DNA of 64,000 nucleotides from Peribacillus loiseleuriae (GCF_001183985.1 NZ_LFZW01000001.1:1878334-1942333); one strand, 5' to 3'. Shown: positions 52,046-62,418, counted from the stretch's first letter. The notes: generated by a model not told the origin, from the letters alone. Numbers and translations are program-made.

Positions 52046-52369
52046 TTGAAACGTGAAGCATATTTAAAGCAGCCTTCTCAGAGAGAGGGCTTATTTCCCA
52101 TTTTAAAACTCCTTTACGTGCCTTTGCGTCAGATCCAGAAGCAATTCCGGTCGGAGCCACACAATACTTTGGATCCTTTAGTGGATCTGATGGTCGCGCT
52201 AAGTTTTCCTGTAGGTTCAGTTCTCATTGTTAGCGCTTGTTTTTTCTTTATGTTAGGCAAAAGCGCAAGGGCATGGCGTGGCATTCAAAATGCAGGATTA
52301 GGTTAGAATTTCGTTCAGATTATGCCCATGCTACTGAACGCTTTAAAGGAAATAGGGAATGCAGTATAA
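52046..52369 (+). pseudogene. Conjugation pilin (TrbC/VirB2)-like membrane protein with in-frame TAG
   Basis: One frame reads QIQKQFRSEPHNTLDPLVDL, MVALSFPVGSVLIVSACFFF, ARAWRGIQNAGLG, TAG (52304), NFVQIMPMLLNALKEIGNAV, TAA. The two hydrophobic helices and the order resemble small membrane subunits of Gram-positive ICE and plasmid conjugation modules. No proper start. ICE remnant. Confidence 0.55.
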
Positions 52370-52747
52370 GTGACCACCAAAAGACAATGTTTGACCACTA
52401 ACCTTTCGAAGGCATATGAAAAGTTATGGTGAAAAAGCTAATTACTATAAAGAGTAAATGTGGAAAAAGTTATATATAATAAGGAAATGAAGTTTATGAA
52501 AGTGATTAACATAAGAAAAACTTATCAAAAACAATAACTTACTTGTTATTTACTTATGCTCATTTCTATATTACTATTAGTTTGTAAGAAAAGTTTTGAT
52601 GGGAGAAGATTCAAACTTTTCGACAAAAAAGGGGTTTTTTTTATATAGTTGTAAGAAGGACATGGTGATGTGGAAATTCTTACATACCACGTTTAACTTT
52701 TTATGTTCAAATGTTTTTCGTAAAGTCTTATAGGGGGTAATATTCTG
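52370..52747. other. Region upstream of acnA
   Basis: About 380 bases with the acnA promoter region, an A/T-rich tract (GACAAAAAAGGGGTTTTTTTTAT near 52621) and a second TTGACCACTAAC copy at about 52388. No gene. No clear CcpC dyad was identified by eye. Confidence 0.4.
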
Positions 52748-55459
52748 ATGACAAAAAATGATGTGTATCAATCGCGCTCTTCTTTTGAAATCGATGGAAA
52801 GCGCTATAACTATTATAATTTGGAAGCGCTTGAGAAAGCAGGAGTTGGAAACGTTTCTCGTCTTCCATATTCTATTAAAGTTTTACTTGAAGCGGTATTG
52901 CGTCAAGTAGATGGCAGAGTTATTACAAAAGAACATGTTGATAATTTAGCTAAGTGGGGGACTAGCGAATTAAAAGACATTGATGTACCATTCAAACCTG
53001 CACGTGTAATTCTACAGGATTTTACAGGCGTACCGGCTGTTGTTGACCTTGCATCTTTACGTGGTGCAATGGCTGCTCTTGGGGAAGATCCTGATAAAAT
53101 CAATCCTGAAATTCCAGTTGATTTAGTAATTGACCATTCTGTACAAGTAGATAAAGCAGGTACTTTAGATTCACTTGCAGTTAATATGGATCTTGAGTTT
53201 GAAAGAAATGCTGAGCGTTACCAATTCCTTAGTTGGGCTCAAAAATCATTCAACAACTATCGCGCGGTTCCACCAGCAACGGGGATTGTTCACCAAGTTA
53301 ACCTTGAGTACTTAGCGAATGTCGTTCAATCTGTTAACACTCCAAATGGGGACTTAGAAGTATACCCAGACTCTGTGTTTGGTACAGATTCTCATACAAC
53401 AATGATTAATGGTATTGGAGTTCTTGGATGGGGTGTAGGTGGGATTGAAGCAGAAGCTGGCATGCTTGGTCAACCTTCATACTTCCCAGTTCCTGAGGTT
53501 GTAGGGGTGAAACTGACTGGTGAACTACCTAACGGCACCACAGCTACTGACCTTGCCTTAAAAGTGACACAAGTGCTTCGTAAACATGGTGTAGTTGGTA
53601 AATTTGTTGAATTCTTCGGTCCTGGAGTAACCAATCTCCCGTTAGCTGATCGTGCAACAATCGCTAACATGGCTCCAGAATATGGTGCTACTTGTGGTTT
53701 CTTCCCAGTTGATGGAGAAGCAATTGACTATCTTCGTTTGACTGGCCGTGACGAAACACTTATTCAGATCGTTGAAACATATTCCAAAGCAAATGGAATG
53801 TTTTATACACCTGACAAAGAAGATCCAGTTTACACAGATGTTATTGAGCTTGAATTATCTGAAATTGAACCGAATCTTTCTGGTCCTAAACGTCCACAAG
53901 ATTTAATTCCACTTTCTCAAATGCAACAATCATTCAAAGAAGCGCTTAATGCACCTATGGGGAACCAAGGATTTGGATTGGAATCTTCTGAAATTGACAA
54001 AGAAGTAACAGTGAAATTCACAGATGGGCATGAGTCAAAAATGAAAACTGGTGCAATTGCAATCGCTGCAATTACAAGCTGTACAAATACGTCTAACCCG
54101 TATGTTATGCTTGGCGCTGGTTTAATTGCAAAAAAAGCAGTAGAAAAAGGCTTGACGGTTCCCGATTATGTAAAAACATCATTAGCACCAGGGTCTAAAG
54201 TTGTTACTGGATACTTACGTGATGCAGGTCTTCAGACTTACTTGGATCAATTAGGCTTCAACGTAGTTGGTTACGGCTGTACAACGTGTATTGGGAACTC
54301 AGGTCCACTTGCTGATGAAATCGAAGCGGCAATCGCTGAAGGCGATCTTCTTGTAACATCTGTACTTTCCGGTAACCGTAACTTTGAAGGACGTATCCAC
54401 CCATTGGTGAAAGCAAATTACCTTGCTTCTCCAACACTAGTTGTAGCATATGCTTTAGCTGGAACAGTGGATTTCGATCTACAAAATGATTCATTAGGTA
54501 AAGATCAAGATGGGAATGATGTTTACCTAAAAGATATTTGGCCTTCTCAAGATGAAGTAAATGCTGTTGTTAAAGCAACAGTCACACCAGAATTGTTCCG
54601 TAAAGAATATGAAACAGTTTTCAATGACAATAAACGTTGGAATGAAATTCAAACAAGTAATGAAGCATTGTACACGTTTGATACAACTTCAACATATATT
54701 CAAAATCCGCCATTCTTTGAAGGAATGTCACCTGAACCAGGTACTGTTGATGCGCTTTCGGGCTTACGTATCGTAGGTAAATTCGGTGATTCCGTTACAA
54801 CGGATCATATTTCTCCTGCAGGTGCAATTGGTAAAGACACACCTGCTGGTATTTACTTGCGTGAAAATGGCGTAAAACCACGTGATTTCAACTCATATGG
54901 TTCCCGTCGTGGTAACCATGAAGTCATGATGCGTGGAACTTTCGCCAACATTCGTATCCGTAACCAAGTGGCTCCTGGTACAGAAGGTGGCTTTACAACG
55001 CATTGGCCAACTGGCGATGTTATGGCAATCTATGATGCTTGTATGAAATATAAAGCAGATGGTACAGGTCTTGCTATCTTAGCCGGTAAAGACTACGGGA
55101 TGGGAAGCTCGCGTGACTGGGCGGCTAAAGGTACAAACCTTTTAGGCATCAAAACAGTGATCGCTGAAAGCTTCGAACGTATTCATCGTTCTAACTTAGT
55201 ATTAATGGGTGTTCTACCGCTTCAATTCAGAGCAGGTGAAAATGCTGAAACACTTGGCTTAACAGGTAAAGAAGCAATCGACGTTCAAATTGATGAATCT
55301 GTAAAACCACGCGATATCGTAAAAGTTACAGCTACTGATGAAGCTGGAAACAAAAAAGAATTTGAAGTACTCGTTCGTTTTGACTCTGAAGTAGAAATTG
55401 ACTACTACCGTCATGGCGGTATCTTACAAATGGTCTTGCGCGATAAATTAAAAGGTTAA
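52748..55459 (+). CDS. acnA: Aconitate hydratase (aconitase)
   Basis: 903 residues, citB in B. subtilis nomenclature. RBS AGGGGGTAATATTCTG. 4Fe-4S ligands Cys445 (SCTNTS), Cys511 and Cys514 ([11 protein letters not shown]); swivel-domain [16 protein letters not shown] near the C-terminus. Converts citrate to isocitrate in the TCA cycle; in Bacillus also binds RNA when iron is low and is needed for sporulation. Followed by a hairpin element. Confidence 0.98.
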   Translation: MTKNDVYQSRSSFEIDGKRYNYYNLEALEKAGVGNVSRLPYSIKVLLEAVLRQVDGRVITKEHVDNLAKWGTSELKDIDVPFKPARVILQDFTGVPAVVDLASLRGAMAALGEDPDKINPEIPVDLVIDHSVQVDKAGTLDSLAVNMDLEFERNAERYQFLSWAQKSFNNYRAVPPATGIVHQVNLEYLANVVQSVNTPNGDLEVYPDSVFGTDSHTTMINGIGVLGWGVGGIEAEAGMLGQPSYFPVPEVVGVKLTGELPNGTTATDLALKVTQVLRKHGVVGKFVEFFGPGVTNLPLADRATIANMAPEYGATCGFFPVDGEAIDYLRLTGRDETLIQIVETYSKANGMFYTPDKEDPVYTDVIELELSEIEPNLSGPKRPQDLIPLSQMQQSFKEALNAPMGNQGFGLESSEIDKEVTVKFTDGHESKMKTGAIAIAAITSCTNTSNPYVMLGAGLIAKKAVEKGLTVPDYVKTSLAPGSKVVTGYLRDAGLQTYLDQLGFNVVGYGCTTCIGNSGPLADEIEAAIAEGDLLVTSVLSGNRNFEGRIHPLVKANYLASPTLVVAYALAGTVDFDLQNDSLGKDQDGNDVYLKDIWPSQDEVNAVVKATVTPELFRKEYETVFNDNKRWNEIQTSNEALYTFDTTSTYIQNPPFFEGMSPEPGTVDALSGLRIVGKFGDSVTTDHISPAGAIGKDTPAGIYLRENGVKPRDFNSYGSRRGNHEVMMRGTFANIRIRNQVAPGTEGGFTTHWPTGDVMAIYDACMKYKADGTGLAILAGKDYGMGSSRDWAAKGTNLLGIKTVIAESFERIHRSNLVLMGVLPLQFRAGENAETLGLTGKEAIDVQIDESVKPRDIVKVTATDEAGNKKEFEVLVRFDSEVEIDYYRHGGILQMVLRDKLKG

Positions 55460-55481
55460 TTTTACTACAGAAATAAGGATG

Positions 55482-55587
55482 TCCCAAAAAGGTCTGACTT
55501 CACGTACCACACGGTTATAGTGTCTTACACTTCATTTAAACTGTATGTAGTAGTGTTGGGGTCGCTCTTTTACAAAAGGGGCATCCT
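55482..55587. repeat. Long hairpin element after acnA
   Basis: GGATGTCCC and GGGGCATCC at the ends enclose a stretch with GTGTCTTACACTT and AAACTGTATGTAG. The latter resembles AAACTGTATATAG in the element at 44587-44702. May serve as the acnA terminator. Confidence 0.45.
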
Positions 55588-55742
55588 CTTTCTTTTTTGT
55601 AAATTATGTGAATTTAATGAAGGATTAACCCAAATTGTTGCCTGACTGGTTAAAAACTTTATAACTTCTATGGATGTTGGTAAGTTGTAGTAGAGTACCA
55701 AACGACATATTAAAATTATCCAATAGAATTAGGTGAATACAT

Positions 55743-56246
55743 ATGTATAAAAAAATAATTGCAGCAGTTTTTCTAGTGGTGCTCATTGCTGTCGCTATAG
55801 TTCAGGCTATGGAGCCAAGAAGCGGACTTGATACTGGCCAAAAGGCACCAGACTTTGAATTGGAAACACTAAGTGGTGAGAAGGTAAAGTTATCGGATTA
55901 TCAAGGAAAAAAGGTAATGCTTAATTTTTGGGCTACTTGGTGTGGCCCTTGCCGCGAGGAAATGCCTGATATGGAGACGTTTGCTAAAGGTTTAGGGAAG
56001 GATACGGTGATCCTTGCGATAAATTTGGATCCGCAGAACGATGTTCAAACCTTTGTAGATGAAATGGGAGTTACCTTCCCAATCCTGTTAGATTCTCAAA
56101 ACATAAAAAACGCTGTAAATAAACGATATAAGGTAGCGGCAATGCCGACTACATATTTTATAGATAGTGAAGGACTTATAAGCCGAAAACATATTGGTCA
56201 AGTGTCCCTGCAATCCATGGAAAAATATATTGAGGATATGAAATGA
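55743..56246 (+). CDS. yneN: TlpA/ResA-like thiol-disulfide protein YneN
   Basis: 167 residues. N-terminal anchor (IAAVFLVVLIAVAIVQAM), then a thioredoxin-like fold with redox pair Cys67-Cys70 in FWATWCGPCREEMPDME and cis-Pro in AAMPTTYFIDSEG. It works outside the membrane, probably as a reductant fed by CcdA. Location after acnA as in B. subtilis. Terminator follows. Confidence 0.94.
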   Translation: MYKKIIAAVFLVVLIAVAIVQAMEPRSGLDTGQKAPDFELETLSGEKVKLSDYQGKKVMLNFWATWCGPCREEMPDMETFAKGLGKDTVILAINLDPQNDVQTFVDEMGVTFPILLDSQNIKNAVNKRYKVAAMPTTYFIDSEGLISRKHIGQVSLQSMEKYIEDMK

Positions 56247-56274
56247 CGAAATCAAATGATTTCGTCATTTTTAT
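56241..56274 (+). terminator. yneN terminator
   Basis: AAATGACGAAATCA-AA-TGATTTCGTCATTT followed by TTATG; overlaps the stop codon. Confidence 0.85.
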
Positions 56275-56370
56275 GTATTCAGCTAATTGAATTTTTTGAA
56301 AGTTCACTTATAAATCATTCATTAATTGGTAATAGTAGTGATAAATACAATTGGTAGGTGGGTGAAGGGT

Positions 56371-56499
56371 TTGAAACGAAAAAAAAAGACTTTTGAAGAG
56401 TTAATTAATGAAAATAAGCAAGAATTGTTGCAAGACGAAGAGCGTTTGGCAAAAATTGAAGATCGTATTGAACGAAGACATTTACAAAAAGCGGAGTAG
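56371..56499 (+). CDS. FbpB-family small basic protein (42 residues)
   Basis: TTG 56371 after TAGGTGGGTGAAGGG. KRKKKTFEELINENKQELLQ, DEERLAKIEDRIERRH matches the FbpB pattern (basic start, FEELVxxNKxELLxD, KIExRLExR). FbpB-type proteins in B. subtilis act with a Fur-controlled small RNA in iron sparing. Here the gene sits in the sspN-tlp cluster and no Fur box is evident, so the role may differ. Confidence 0.75.
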   Translation: MKRKKKTFEELINENKQELLQDEERLAKIEDRIERRHLQKAE

Positions 56500-56569
56500 C
56501 ATTTAACAAATAATTCCGGTCATGTTTGCTTATCATTTGGTCATCCTATTCTTGAGGAGGGGAAAATTG

Positions 56570-56713
56570 ATGAGCAATCCTAAAAAAGATTCTAAACATT
56601 TTGCGCCAAACCAAACGGGAACAAAATCTCGAACTGCAGGTGGGAATAAAGGCAAACAAATGCAAGACCAAAGCGGCCAGCAGCCTCAAGTTATTCAAAC
56701 GAAGGGTGAATAG
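56570..56713 (+). CDS. sspN: Minor small acid-soluble spore protein SspN
   Basis: 47 residues from ATG 56570 (RBS TTGAGGAGGGGAAAATTG). [40 protein letters not shown] match SspN. Forespore-expressed; co-located with tlp as in B. subtilis. Confidence 0.94.
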   Translation: MSNPKKDSKHFAPNQTGTKSRTAGGNKGKQMQDQSGQQPQVIQTKGE

Positions 56714-56784
56714 TATGTTTAGTTCATAAAAATATAATTATGTAAACTAATGACATCTTAATTTTTTGGTAGGAGGTATTTTCG

Positions 56785-57015
56785 ATGAATCATAAACAGA
56801 ATCCGGATGATCGTAGTGATAATGTGGAAAAACTTGAAGATATGATTCAGAACACGATGGAAAATATCGAAGCAGCTGAAGAAACATTGGAGTTCGCTTC
56901 AGGTGATGGTAGAAATGCGATAAAGGAAAAAAATCAACGAAGACAAGAAAGCATTGAATCTTTTAAAAGTGAAATTGAAGATGAAAAGCAAGCCCGAGAG
57001 AATGGATATGAATGA
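56785..57015 (+). CDS. tlp: Thioredoxin-like small acid-soluble spore protein Tlp
   Basis: 76 residues. NHKQNPDDRSDNVEKLEDMI, QNTMENIEAAEETLEFASGD, KNQRRQESIESFKSEIEDE is the Tlp signature, an unstructured, charged spore protein. RBS TAGGAGGTATTTTCG. Terminator follows. Confidence 0.95.
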   Translation: MNHKQNPDDRSDNVEKLEDMIQNTMENIEAAEETLEFASGDGRNAIKEKNQRRQESIESFKSEIEDEKQARENGYE

Positions 57016-57037
57016 ATAACTTTAAATAGACGGTCAA

Positions 57038-57070
57038 AAAGAAGGAAGAAGGAATTCTTTCTTCTTTTTT
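57038..57070 (+). terminator. tlp terminator
   Basis: AAGAAGGAAGAA and TTCTTTCTTCTT around GGAA, followed by TTTT. Confidence 0.75.
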
Positions 57071-57164
57071 ATGAGGAAAAAGATGAACTGTTCTTGCAAC
57101 GAGAAAAGGGACAGCTTGATATGATAAGATGGAGAGGAATTCGTAACTGGAAGATGGGATAATA

Positions 57165-59522
57165 ATGGATACTAGGAATATGCTTGATCATAATTATTAT
57201 GAAGAAAAAATAAAAAAATTAACAGAAGAAATAAATAAAAATGGGTATATAAGTGATTTACATACGATTTTGAATGTCTTAGCTGAGATTGAAAACGATG
57301 ATTCACCAGCAGGTACGTATTCTTACAAATCAGAGCTATTTAGCATGCTTGCCGAAAGCCAGAAGTTTCTTCATGGAGAGAACTCACTATATGAAACATG
57401 GCTCAGAGAAGCGGTCAGCGCTGATGCGAAGAATAAGCGGGCAAATGAACTTCTAGTACGCTCTGGTTGGAAGAAATACCGTGAAGTGTTTTCTACCATC
57501 GAATTTCCATTAATACGTGAAACAGATAATCGTACAGCAAAGAAAAAAATAGCCGAAGAGTATATTTCTTTATGTAAGAAATATATGGGAGCGATGGCAG
57601 AAGAACGTAGTAATCTTGAACAATCACTAGAACAGGCAAAAAATCATGTTGACTTTGATATCATCCAAAACTATGAAACGGCAATTTCTCTGCTTTTTGA
57701 AGCATCTAAAGGGTTTACAAAGCTACTTCAAGCTGCAAAGGAATATGAGGAGTCCATTTCAGGTGTATTTCATACTTCGACACATTTCAATGATATGAAA
57801 GAACATCTGGATCGTATTATGGAAGTGAAAAAACAGTGGACTGATTTATTTCAAACGAACAACGGGGTCTTACCCCAAACCAAAGATGCACTTGCCGAAC
57901 TGCAATCAATGATTGGGTTAACTGAAGTAAAAAATAGAATGAACGAGTATTATCGCTTCCTACAATACCAAAATAAAAGAAAAGAACTTGGTCTTCAAAT
58001 TAAAGATGAGCTAAGTCTAAATATGGTTCTAACTGGTAATCCAGGAACAGGCAAAACGACCATTGCTCGACTTCTTGCTAAAATTTATCATGAATTAGGT
58101 GTACTTCCCCGTGAAGAGGTCATAGAAGTAGATCGTTCCCAGCTTGTAGGCTCATTCATCGGTCAAACAGAAGAAAGAGTTCAAAATGCTGTGGAGAAAT
58201 CTCTTGGTGGTGTACTATTTATCGATGAAGCGTACAGTTTAAAACGAGAAGGTCAATCTGGGAATGATTATGGACAAACAGCAATTGACACGCTTGTTTC
58301 ACTGATGAGTAATCAAAAATACGCAGGTAAATTTGCAGTGATATTAGCCGGTTATCCTGATGAAATGCGTCAATTTTTACAGGCTAACCCGGGCTTAAGG
58401 AGCAGATTCCCTCAGTCTAATCATTTCCAACTCCCGGACTATACAACCGAGGAATTGTTACAACTTGCGGAAGGGATGGCGCGAGATAATGATTATATTA
58501 TGACGAAGGATGCAAGTAATGAGCTTGAGCTTCGCATTGAGGCGGAAAAAGTAGATGAAACATTTGGAAATGCAAGAACCGTACGATCTATCGTAAGCGA
58601 CGCTATTTTTAATAGAGGAGCTCGTACAGACTTAGATGAACAACCAATTCTCCATTATACGTCACTTACAGGGGAAGATTTCCGGCGAAATGAAATAAAG
58701 CCTACAATCTCTCCAGGTGAAAAGCTAGGTTTATTAATAGGTTTAGAGGAAATTAAGAAAGAAGTACAAGCGATCATTGCATTTGTTGAGATGCAGCAAG
58801 TTCGCCGTAATCATGGTCTTCAAGCCGTTCCTATTCAATCACATGCGGTGTTTACTGGGAATCCTGGGACAGGTAAAACGACGGTAGCCAAAATATACTC
58901 GGAGTTTTTAAAAGAAACAGGGATGCTAAAAAGGGGCCATTTGATTGTAGCAGGTCGCTCCGATTTTGTTGGCGAGTATGTTGGACAAACAGCCATTAAA
59001 ACGAAGAGAAAGATTCGCGAAGCACTAGGTGGTGTCTTATTTATTGACGAAGCTTATTCCTTATTTAGTAAATCAGAAAATGATTTTGGAAAAGAAGTCA
59101 TCGATACACTAGTTGAAGAAATGACAAAGCATAATGAGAACCTAGTTGTAGTCCTTGCTGGATATAGCAATGAAATGAACAGTCTTCTTGAAAGTAATCC
59201 GGGTCTTCGTTCTCGTTTTCGCAAATTTATTCATTTTCCTGATTATACAACTGAAGAGCTTTTACAAATTATTGAAAATTATGCAATTCATTATCAATAC
59301 AAATTGGAAGACCAAGCAATTAGTTGGTTGATGCAATATTTAACCTTATATCAAGTTAAGGGGAATGGGCGCTTTGCAACGAGTTTAATTGATGAAGCTA
59401 TTCAAGAACAAGCAATGCGGTTAATAAACGAGTCGAGTGAAAAAGATCCGCAAGATTTGACCGTCTTAACGACAGATGATTTGAAAAAAGCAGCAGAAAA
59501 ATTAGGGAAGAGTGAGATGTAA
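57165..59522 (+). CDS. Double-AAA ATPase, SpoVK/CbxX-type (785 residues)
   Basis: Residues 1-240 are helical and TPR-like. Two AAA modules follow: first Walker A near residue 291 (NPGTGKTTIARLLAKIYHEL), Walker B LGGVLFIDEAYSLKR near 348; second Walker A near 565 (NPGTGKTTVAKIYSEFLKET), Walker B VLFIDEAYSLFSK near 624. Each has the CbxX/CfqX-type NPGLRSRFP/R sensor segment. B. subtilis SpoVK has one module, so this is a longer relative. Next to sspN-tlp and overlapping yneP, it may serve spore maturation; no pore-loop substrate known. Confidence 0.88.
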   Translation: MDTRNMLDHNYYEEKIKKLTEEINKNGYISDLHTILNVLAEIENDDSPAGTYSYKSELFSMLAESQKFLHGENSLYETWLREAVSADAKNKRANELLVRSGWKKYREVFSTIEFPLIRETDNRTAKKKIAEEYISLCKKYMGAMAEERSNLEQSLEQAKNHVDFDIIQNYETAISLLFEASKGFTKLLQAAKEYEESISGVFHTSTHFNDMKEHLDRIMEVKKQWTDLFQTNNGVLPQTKDALAELQSMIGLTEVKNRMNEYYRFLQYQNKRKELGLQIKDELSLNMVLTGNPGTGKTTIARLLAKIYHELGVLPREEVIEVDRSQLVGSFIGQTEERVQNAVEKSLGGVLFIDEAYSLKREGQSGNDYGQTAIDTLVSLMSNQKYAGKFAVILAGYPDEMRQFLQANPGLRSRFPQSNHFQLPDYTTEELLQLAEGMARDNDYIMTKDASNELELRIEAEKVDETFGNARTVRSIVSDAIFNRGARTDLDEQPILHYTSLTGEDFRRNEIKPTISPGEKLGLLIGLEEIKKEVQAIIAFVEMQQVRRNHGLQAVPIQSHAVFTGNPGTGKTTVAKIYSEFLKETGMLKRGHLIVAGRSDFVGEYVGQTAIKTKRKIREALGGVLFIDEAYSLFSKSENDFGKEVIDTLVEEMTKHNENLVVVLAGYSNEMNSLLESNPGLRSRFRKFIHFPDYTTEELLQIIENYAIHYQYKLEDQAISWLMQYLTLYQVKGNGRFATSLIDEAIQEQAMRLINESSEKDPQDLTVLTTDDLKKAAEKLGKSEM

Positions 59523-59947
59523 TGTTAGTATCAGATAAAAAGATTGAAGTACGATATGCAGAAACGGATCAAATGGGCGTAGTTTATCATGCCAATTATG
59601 TGATTTGGCTGGAGATTGGAAGAACTCAACTGATTAAAGATTTGGGTTTTAATTATGCAGAGATGGAGGCTGATGGCATTCTATCTCCTGTCATTGATAT
59701 CCAGGTATCCTATAAAAAACCACTGCGTTACGGCGAAACAGCCACTGTTAAAACATGGATTGAGTCATATGATGGACTACGTGTTGTTTATGGATATGAA
59801 ATTCTTACCGGAAATGAAGAATTAGCTGTATCTGCTAGATCTGCTCATGTTTGTGTAAAAAAAGAAAGCTTTAGACCGATTTCAATTAAACGTCATTTGC
59901 CAGATTGGCATGAGGCATATGAAATGAACAAGAAAAAGAATGAATAA
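59522..59947 (+). CDS. yneP: Hotdog-fold acyl-CoA thioesterase YneP
   Basis: 141 residues. Catalytic Asp16 in RYAETDQMGVVYHANYVIWL, the 4-hydroxybenzoyl-CoA thioesterase/YbgC signature. Start overlaps the end of the AAA gene (TAATG), so translation is coupled. Hydrolyses acyl-CoA esters; physiological substrate unknown. Same place as in B. subtilis. Confidence 0.95.
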   Translation: MLVSDKKIEVRYAETDQMGVVYHANYVIWLEIGRTQLIKDLGFNYAEMEADGILSPVIDIQVSYKKPLRYGETATVKTWIESYDGLRVVYGYEILTGNEELAVSARSAHVCVKKESFRPISIKRHLPDWHEAYEMNKKKNE

Positions 59948-60018
59948 TAGTCAAAAAGTTCAAAAAAACGAGTGCATTCGTTGTAATGACAGCAACTTTA
60001 GAAATGGAGGTGCTTGTC

Positions 60019-60315
60019 TTGGCATTTGGTATCAAACGTAATGACATTACTGAGTGGAAAAAGAAAATAGATAACGGCGAAATTGCAGTTATTACCCATT
60101 ACTGGCTGGATGATCGATTTCCAGATTGCGATACTGTTACGAAAGTAGGCTGTAATGATTTGAGGCAGCTAGCTGAGTGGGGAGCGCGGTATGGTCTAAA
60201 GTGGGAATGGATTCACATTCGAAAGGATGGTTATTCTCATTACGATCTTCTCGGTGAAAAACAACGAGAAATCCTAGAGAAAGAAGGCATTGTGAATAAG
60301 CTTGTTCGAAAGTAA
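60019..60315 (+). CDS. yneQ: Conserved protein YneQ
   Basis: 98 residues from TTG 60019 (RBS GGAGGTGCTTGTC), giving MAFGIKRNDITEWKKKIDNG as in YneQ; the upstream ATG has no RBS. Conserved segments AVITHYWLDDRFPDCDTVTK, LKWEWIHIRKDGYSHYDLLG. Marks the end of the core block. Function unknown. Confidence 0.93.
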   Translation: MAFGIKRNDITEWKKKIDNGEIAVITHYWLDDRFPDCDTVTKVGCNDLRQLAEWGARYGLKWEWIHIRKDGYSHYDLLGEKQREILEKEGIVNKLVRK

Positions 60316-60369
60316 GTGATGTGAAAATCGTCTACAGATAAAAAAGCACCGAGCTGAACTGAACCAATA

Positions 60370-61155
60370 AAGTTAGACAAAAAATCTAGGCAGCTTCTTG
60401 GACCTGAATCCGGTATTCTACTGGGCTCAGGTCCTTTAATTTTGCCTTCATTCTATTGTAATTGTAATAGTACATATATTCTTCTAGTTCTTGCTAGAAG
60501 TGTTCCATACTTTCGAACTTTTGGAGATAGAGTAACTCAGATTTCAATAAGCCAAAGAAGTTTTCAATAACTGCGTTATCTAAACAATTTCTTTTACGGG
60601 ACATATTTTGAGTACTATTGTTTTGTTTGAGTGTCATTTGATACTGCCAGCCTTGATCTCTCCATTAAATAAATCCAAAATAGGGGATAGATACAGTTTT
60701 TCTCCAAACAAATGGAACTCTGTTACATCCGTTACCCATTGTTGATTCGGTTTCTTTGCAGAAAAATCACGATTTAAAATATTCGGTGCAATTTTACCTA
60801 CATTTCCACGATAAGAACGATATTTTTTCAAACGTACTAGACATTTCAGTCCCAATTGATTCATTAAACGAAGTATGGTCTTCGGGTTCAGTAGAATCTG
60901 GCGTTTCATTAATTCTTTAGCCAATCTACGATAACCATAACGACCTTTATGCTCATGAAAAATTTCTTCGATGACTGTTTTAACATCTCGGTATTTATCA
61001 GGACGATTCAGTTGTTTTACCCAATAATAAGTACTTCTTGGAATATCTGCAATCTTAATTAAGTCGATGACTTTGAATTGTTTCCTTAGCTCATAGATTA
61101 CTTGCGCTTTAATTTTTTCTGTAACTTTTGTTCACGAATAATAAAGTTCTTTAAC
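60370..61155 (-). pseudogene. IS3-family (IS150-type) transposase, decayed
   Basis: Minus strand: ending of OrfA/OrfB with [74 protein letters not shown] (first Asp of DDE), then a deletion and [20 protein letters not shown] and [23 protein letters not shown] at 60494-60496 (HF-stop-QELEEYM), shifts and a lost second Asp region make it dead. One end, TGAACCAATAAAGTTAGAC, looks like an IS3 terminal repeat. Confidence 0.88.
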
Positions 61156-61176
61156 ACATGTGTTGATTAACCAAAA

Positions 61177-61467
61177 TTATACAGGTTCATTATAAACCAA
61201 ACGATACCTTCCGAGGATTTCTTTGAGTGCGAGTCGCCATTTAAAGGGCAAAGCATCACAAAGAAGCAATCGCTGAAAATCTGTGAGTGATAAGGGCTTG
61301 CGATGGATTTGTTTACGAGCTTGAACGTGCAACCATTTCAATAAAACATACGCAATAAGCGCTGCGAAGAGTTGGTTGAACACCGCATTTTTTGTCGTGC
61401 CAAATAACACTGGAACGTTTAAATTTTGTTTGATCCAGCGGAAAAACGTTTCAATTGCCCAACGAGA
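61177..61467 (-). pseudogene. IS4-family transposase, C-terminal fragment
   Basis: Minus strand reads RWAIETFFRWIKQNLNVPVL, FGTTKNAVFNQLFAALIAYV, LLKWLHVQARKQIH. YREK-like ending (WAIETFFRWIKQ) with the catalytic Glu is that of IS4-type enzymes common in Bacillus. The rest of the gene is absent; it was cut by the neighbouring IS3 piece. Confidence 0.82.
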
Positions 61468-61829
61468 CTAACGGGGCAGGTTAGTTGAATAAGGAGGTAT
61501 TTTTCGGAAGGTTGTCAAAGTATTTATTATATAAGGAATTAAAGTATTTGCGATAAAGTAGTCATCATAAGAATCCTTTCTTTTGGCATTTGTTTAGTCG
61601 CAATAACCTTAGTAGAAATAGATTTTTTTTCATCTTTTGAGTGATCTAGGCTTATTTCTTTTGAATATTTTCGCTCATAAAATTATTTCCTCTTTATTTA
61701 TCCTTGCTTGTTTATCGACTGTTGATAATCCGAGTTGGCATAACTTCAACAACTGTAGTATCATTGAACCATAAAAAGAACCATAAAAACTAAAAAAGTT
61801 TTTTAAGTTTTCTTAAGGGGGAATATAAG
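61468..61829. other. Intergenic region before the TetR gene
   Basis: A leftward frame (KKSISTKVIATKQMPKERIL) near 61530-61680 has no start and seems to be debris. AAAACTAAAAAAGTTTTTTAAGTTTTC just before the TetR RBS includes an A/T dyad that could be its operator. No other feature. Confidence 0.35.
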
Positions 61830-62405
61830 TTGAAGACACGAATCATACAAGCATTCATTGAAGAAACTAGAAATAATGGCATTAAGTTCAGAATGGATGA
61901 TCTGGCGAAAAGACTTGGGATAAGTAAGCGTACGTTATATGAAATTTTTTCATCAAAGGTAGATATTCTTGATTCCATTATCGATTTGACGCTTAGTGAG
62001 TTTGACGAACAGACTCGCCTAATTATCGACAATCCTGAATTCACACTCGCGGAAAAAATAAAAAAAACTATTGTTGTCTTACCTAAATACAATGAGTTTT
62101 ACGATTTGCGTATTTTGGAGCAATTGAAACGGTTCTACCCTGAACAATGGGAACGCGTAAATCGCGAATTGAATCAGTGGGATGATCTTAAAGCACTTCT
62201 TGAAGAAGGAATCCAATCGGGGATCATTAAGGACATGAACATCGACTTATTGATGAAACTGATTATTGGGGCTTCGAATATAACGCTTGATAGACAATTC
62301 TTTTTAGGGCATAGTATCTCAGTAACAGAATCATTTGAAACGATTGTGGATGTATTATTGAGTGGAATTCTGACTGAAAAAAATGATGAATATACTGGCA
62401 CATAA
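61830..62405 (+). CDS. TetR/AcrR-family regulator (191 residues)
   Basis: TTG 61830 after AAGGGGGAATATAAG. N-terminal helix-turn-helix MDDLAKRLGISKRTLYEIFS (about residues 22-42), then an all-helical ligand domain. Followed by a hairpin and a MATE pump on the same strand, so it probably represses that pump and itself, released by a drug-like ligand. Confidence 0.9.
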   Translation: MKTRIIQAFIEETRNNGIKFRMDDLAKRLGISKRTLYEIFSSKVDILDSIIDLTLSEFDEQTRLIIDNPEFTLAEKIKKTIVVLPKYNEFYDLRILEQLKRFYPEQWERVNRELNQWDDLKALLEEGIQSGIIKDMNIDLLMKLIIGASNITLDRQFFLGHSISVTESFETIVDVLLSGILTEKNDEYTGT

Positions 62406-62418
62406 TATGCCAGTTTCT
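62394..62418 (+). terminator. Short hairpin after the TetR gene
   Basis: ACTGGCA-CATAATA-TGCCAGT followed by TTCTTTT; includes the stop codon. Confidence 0.6.
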
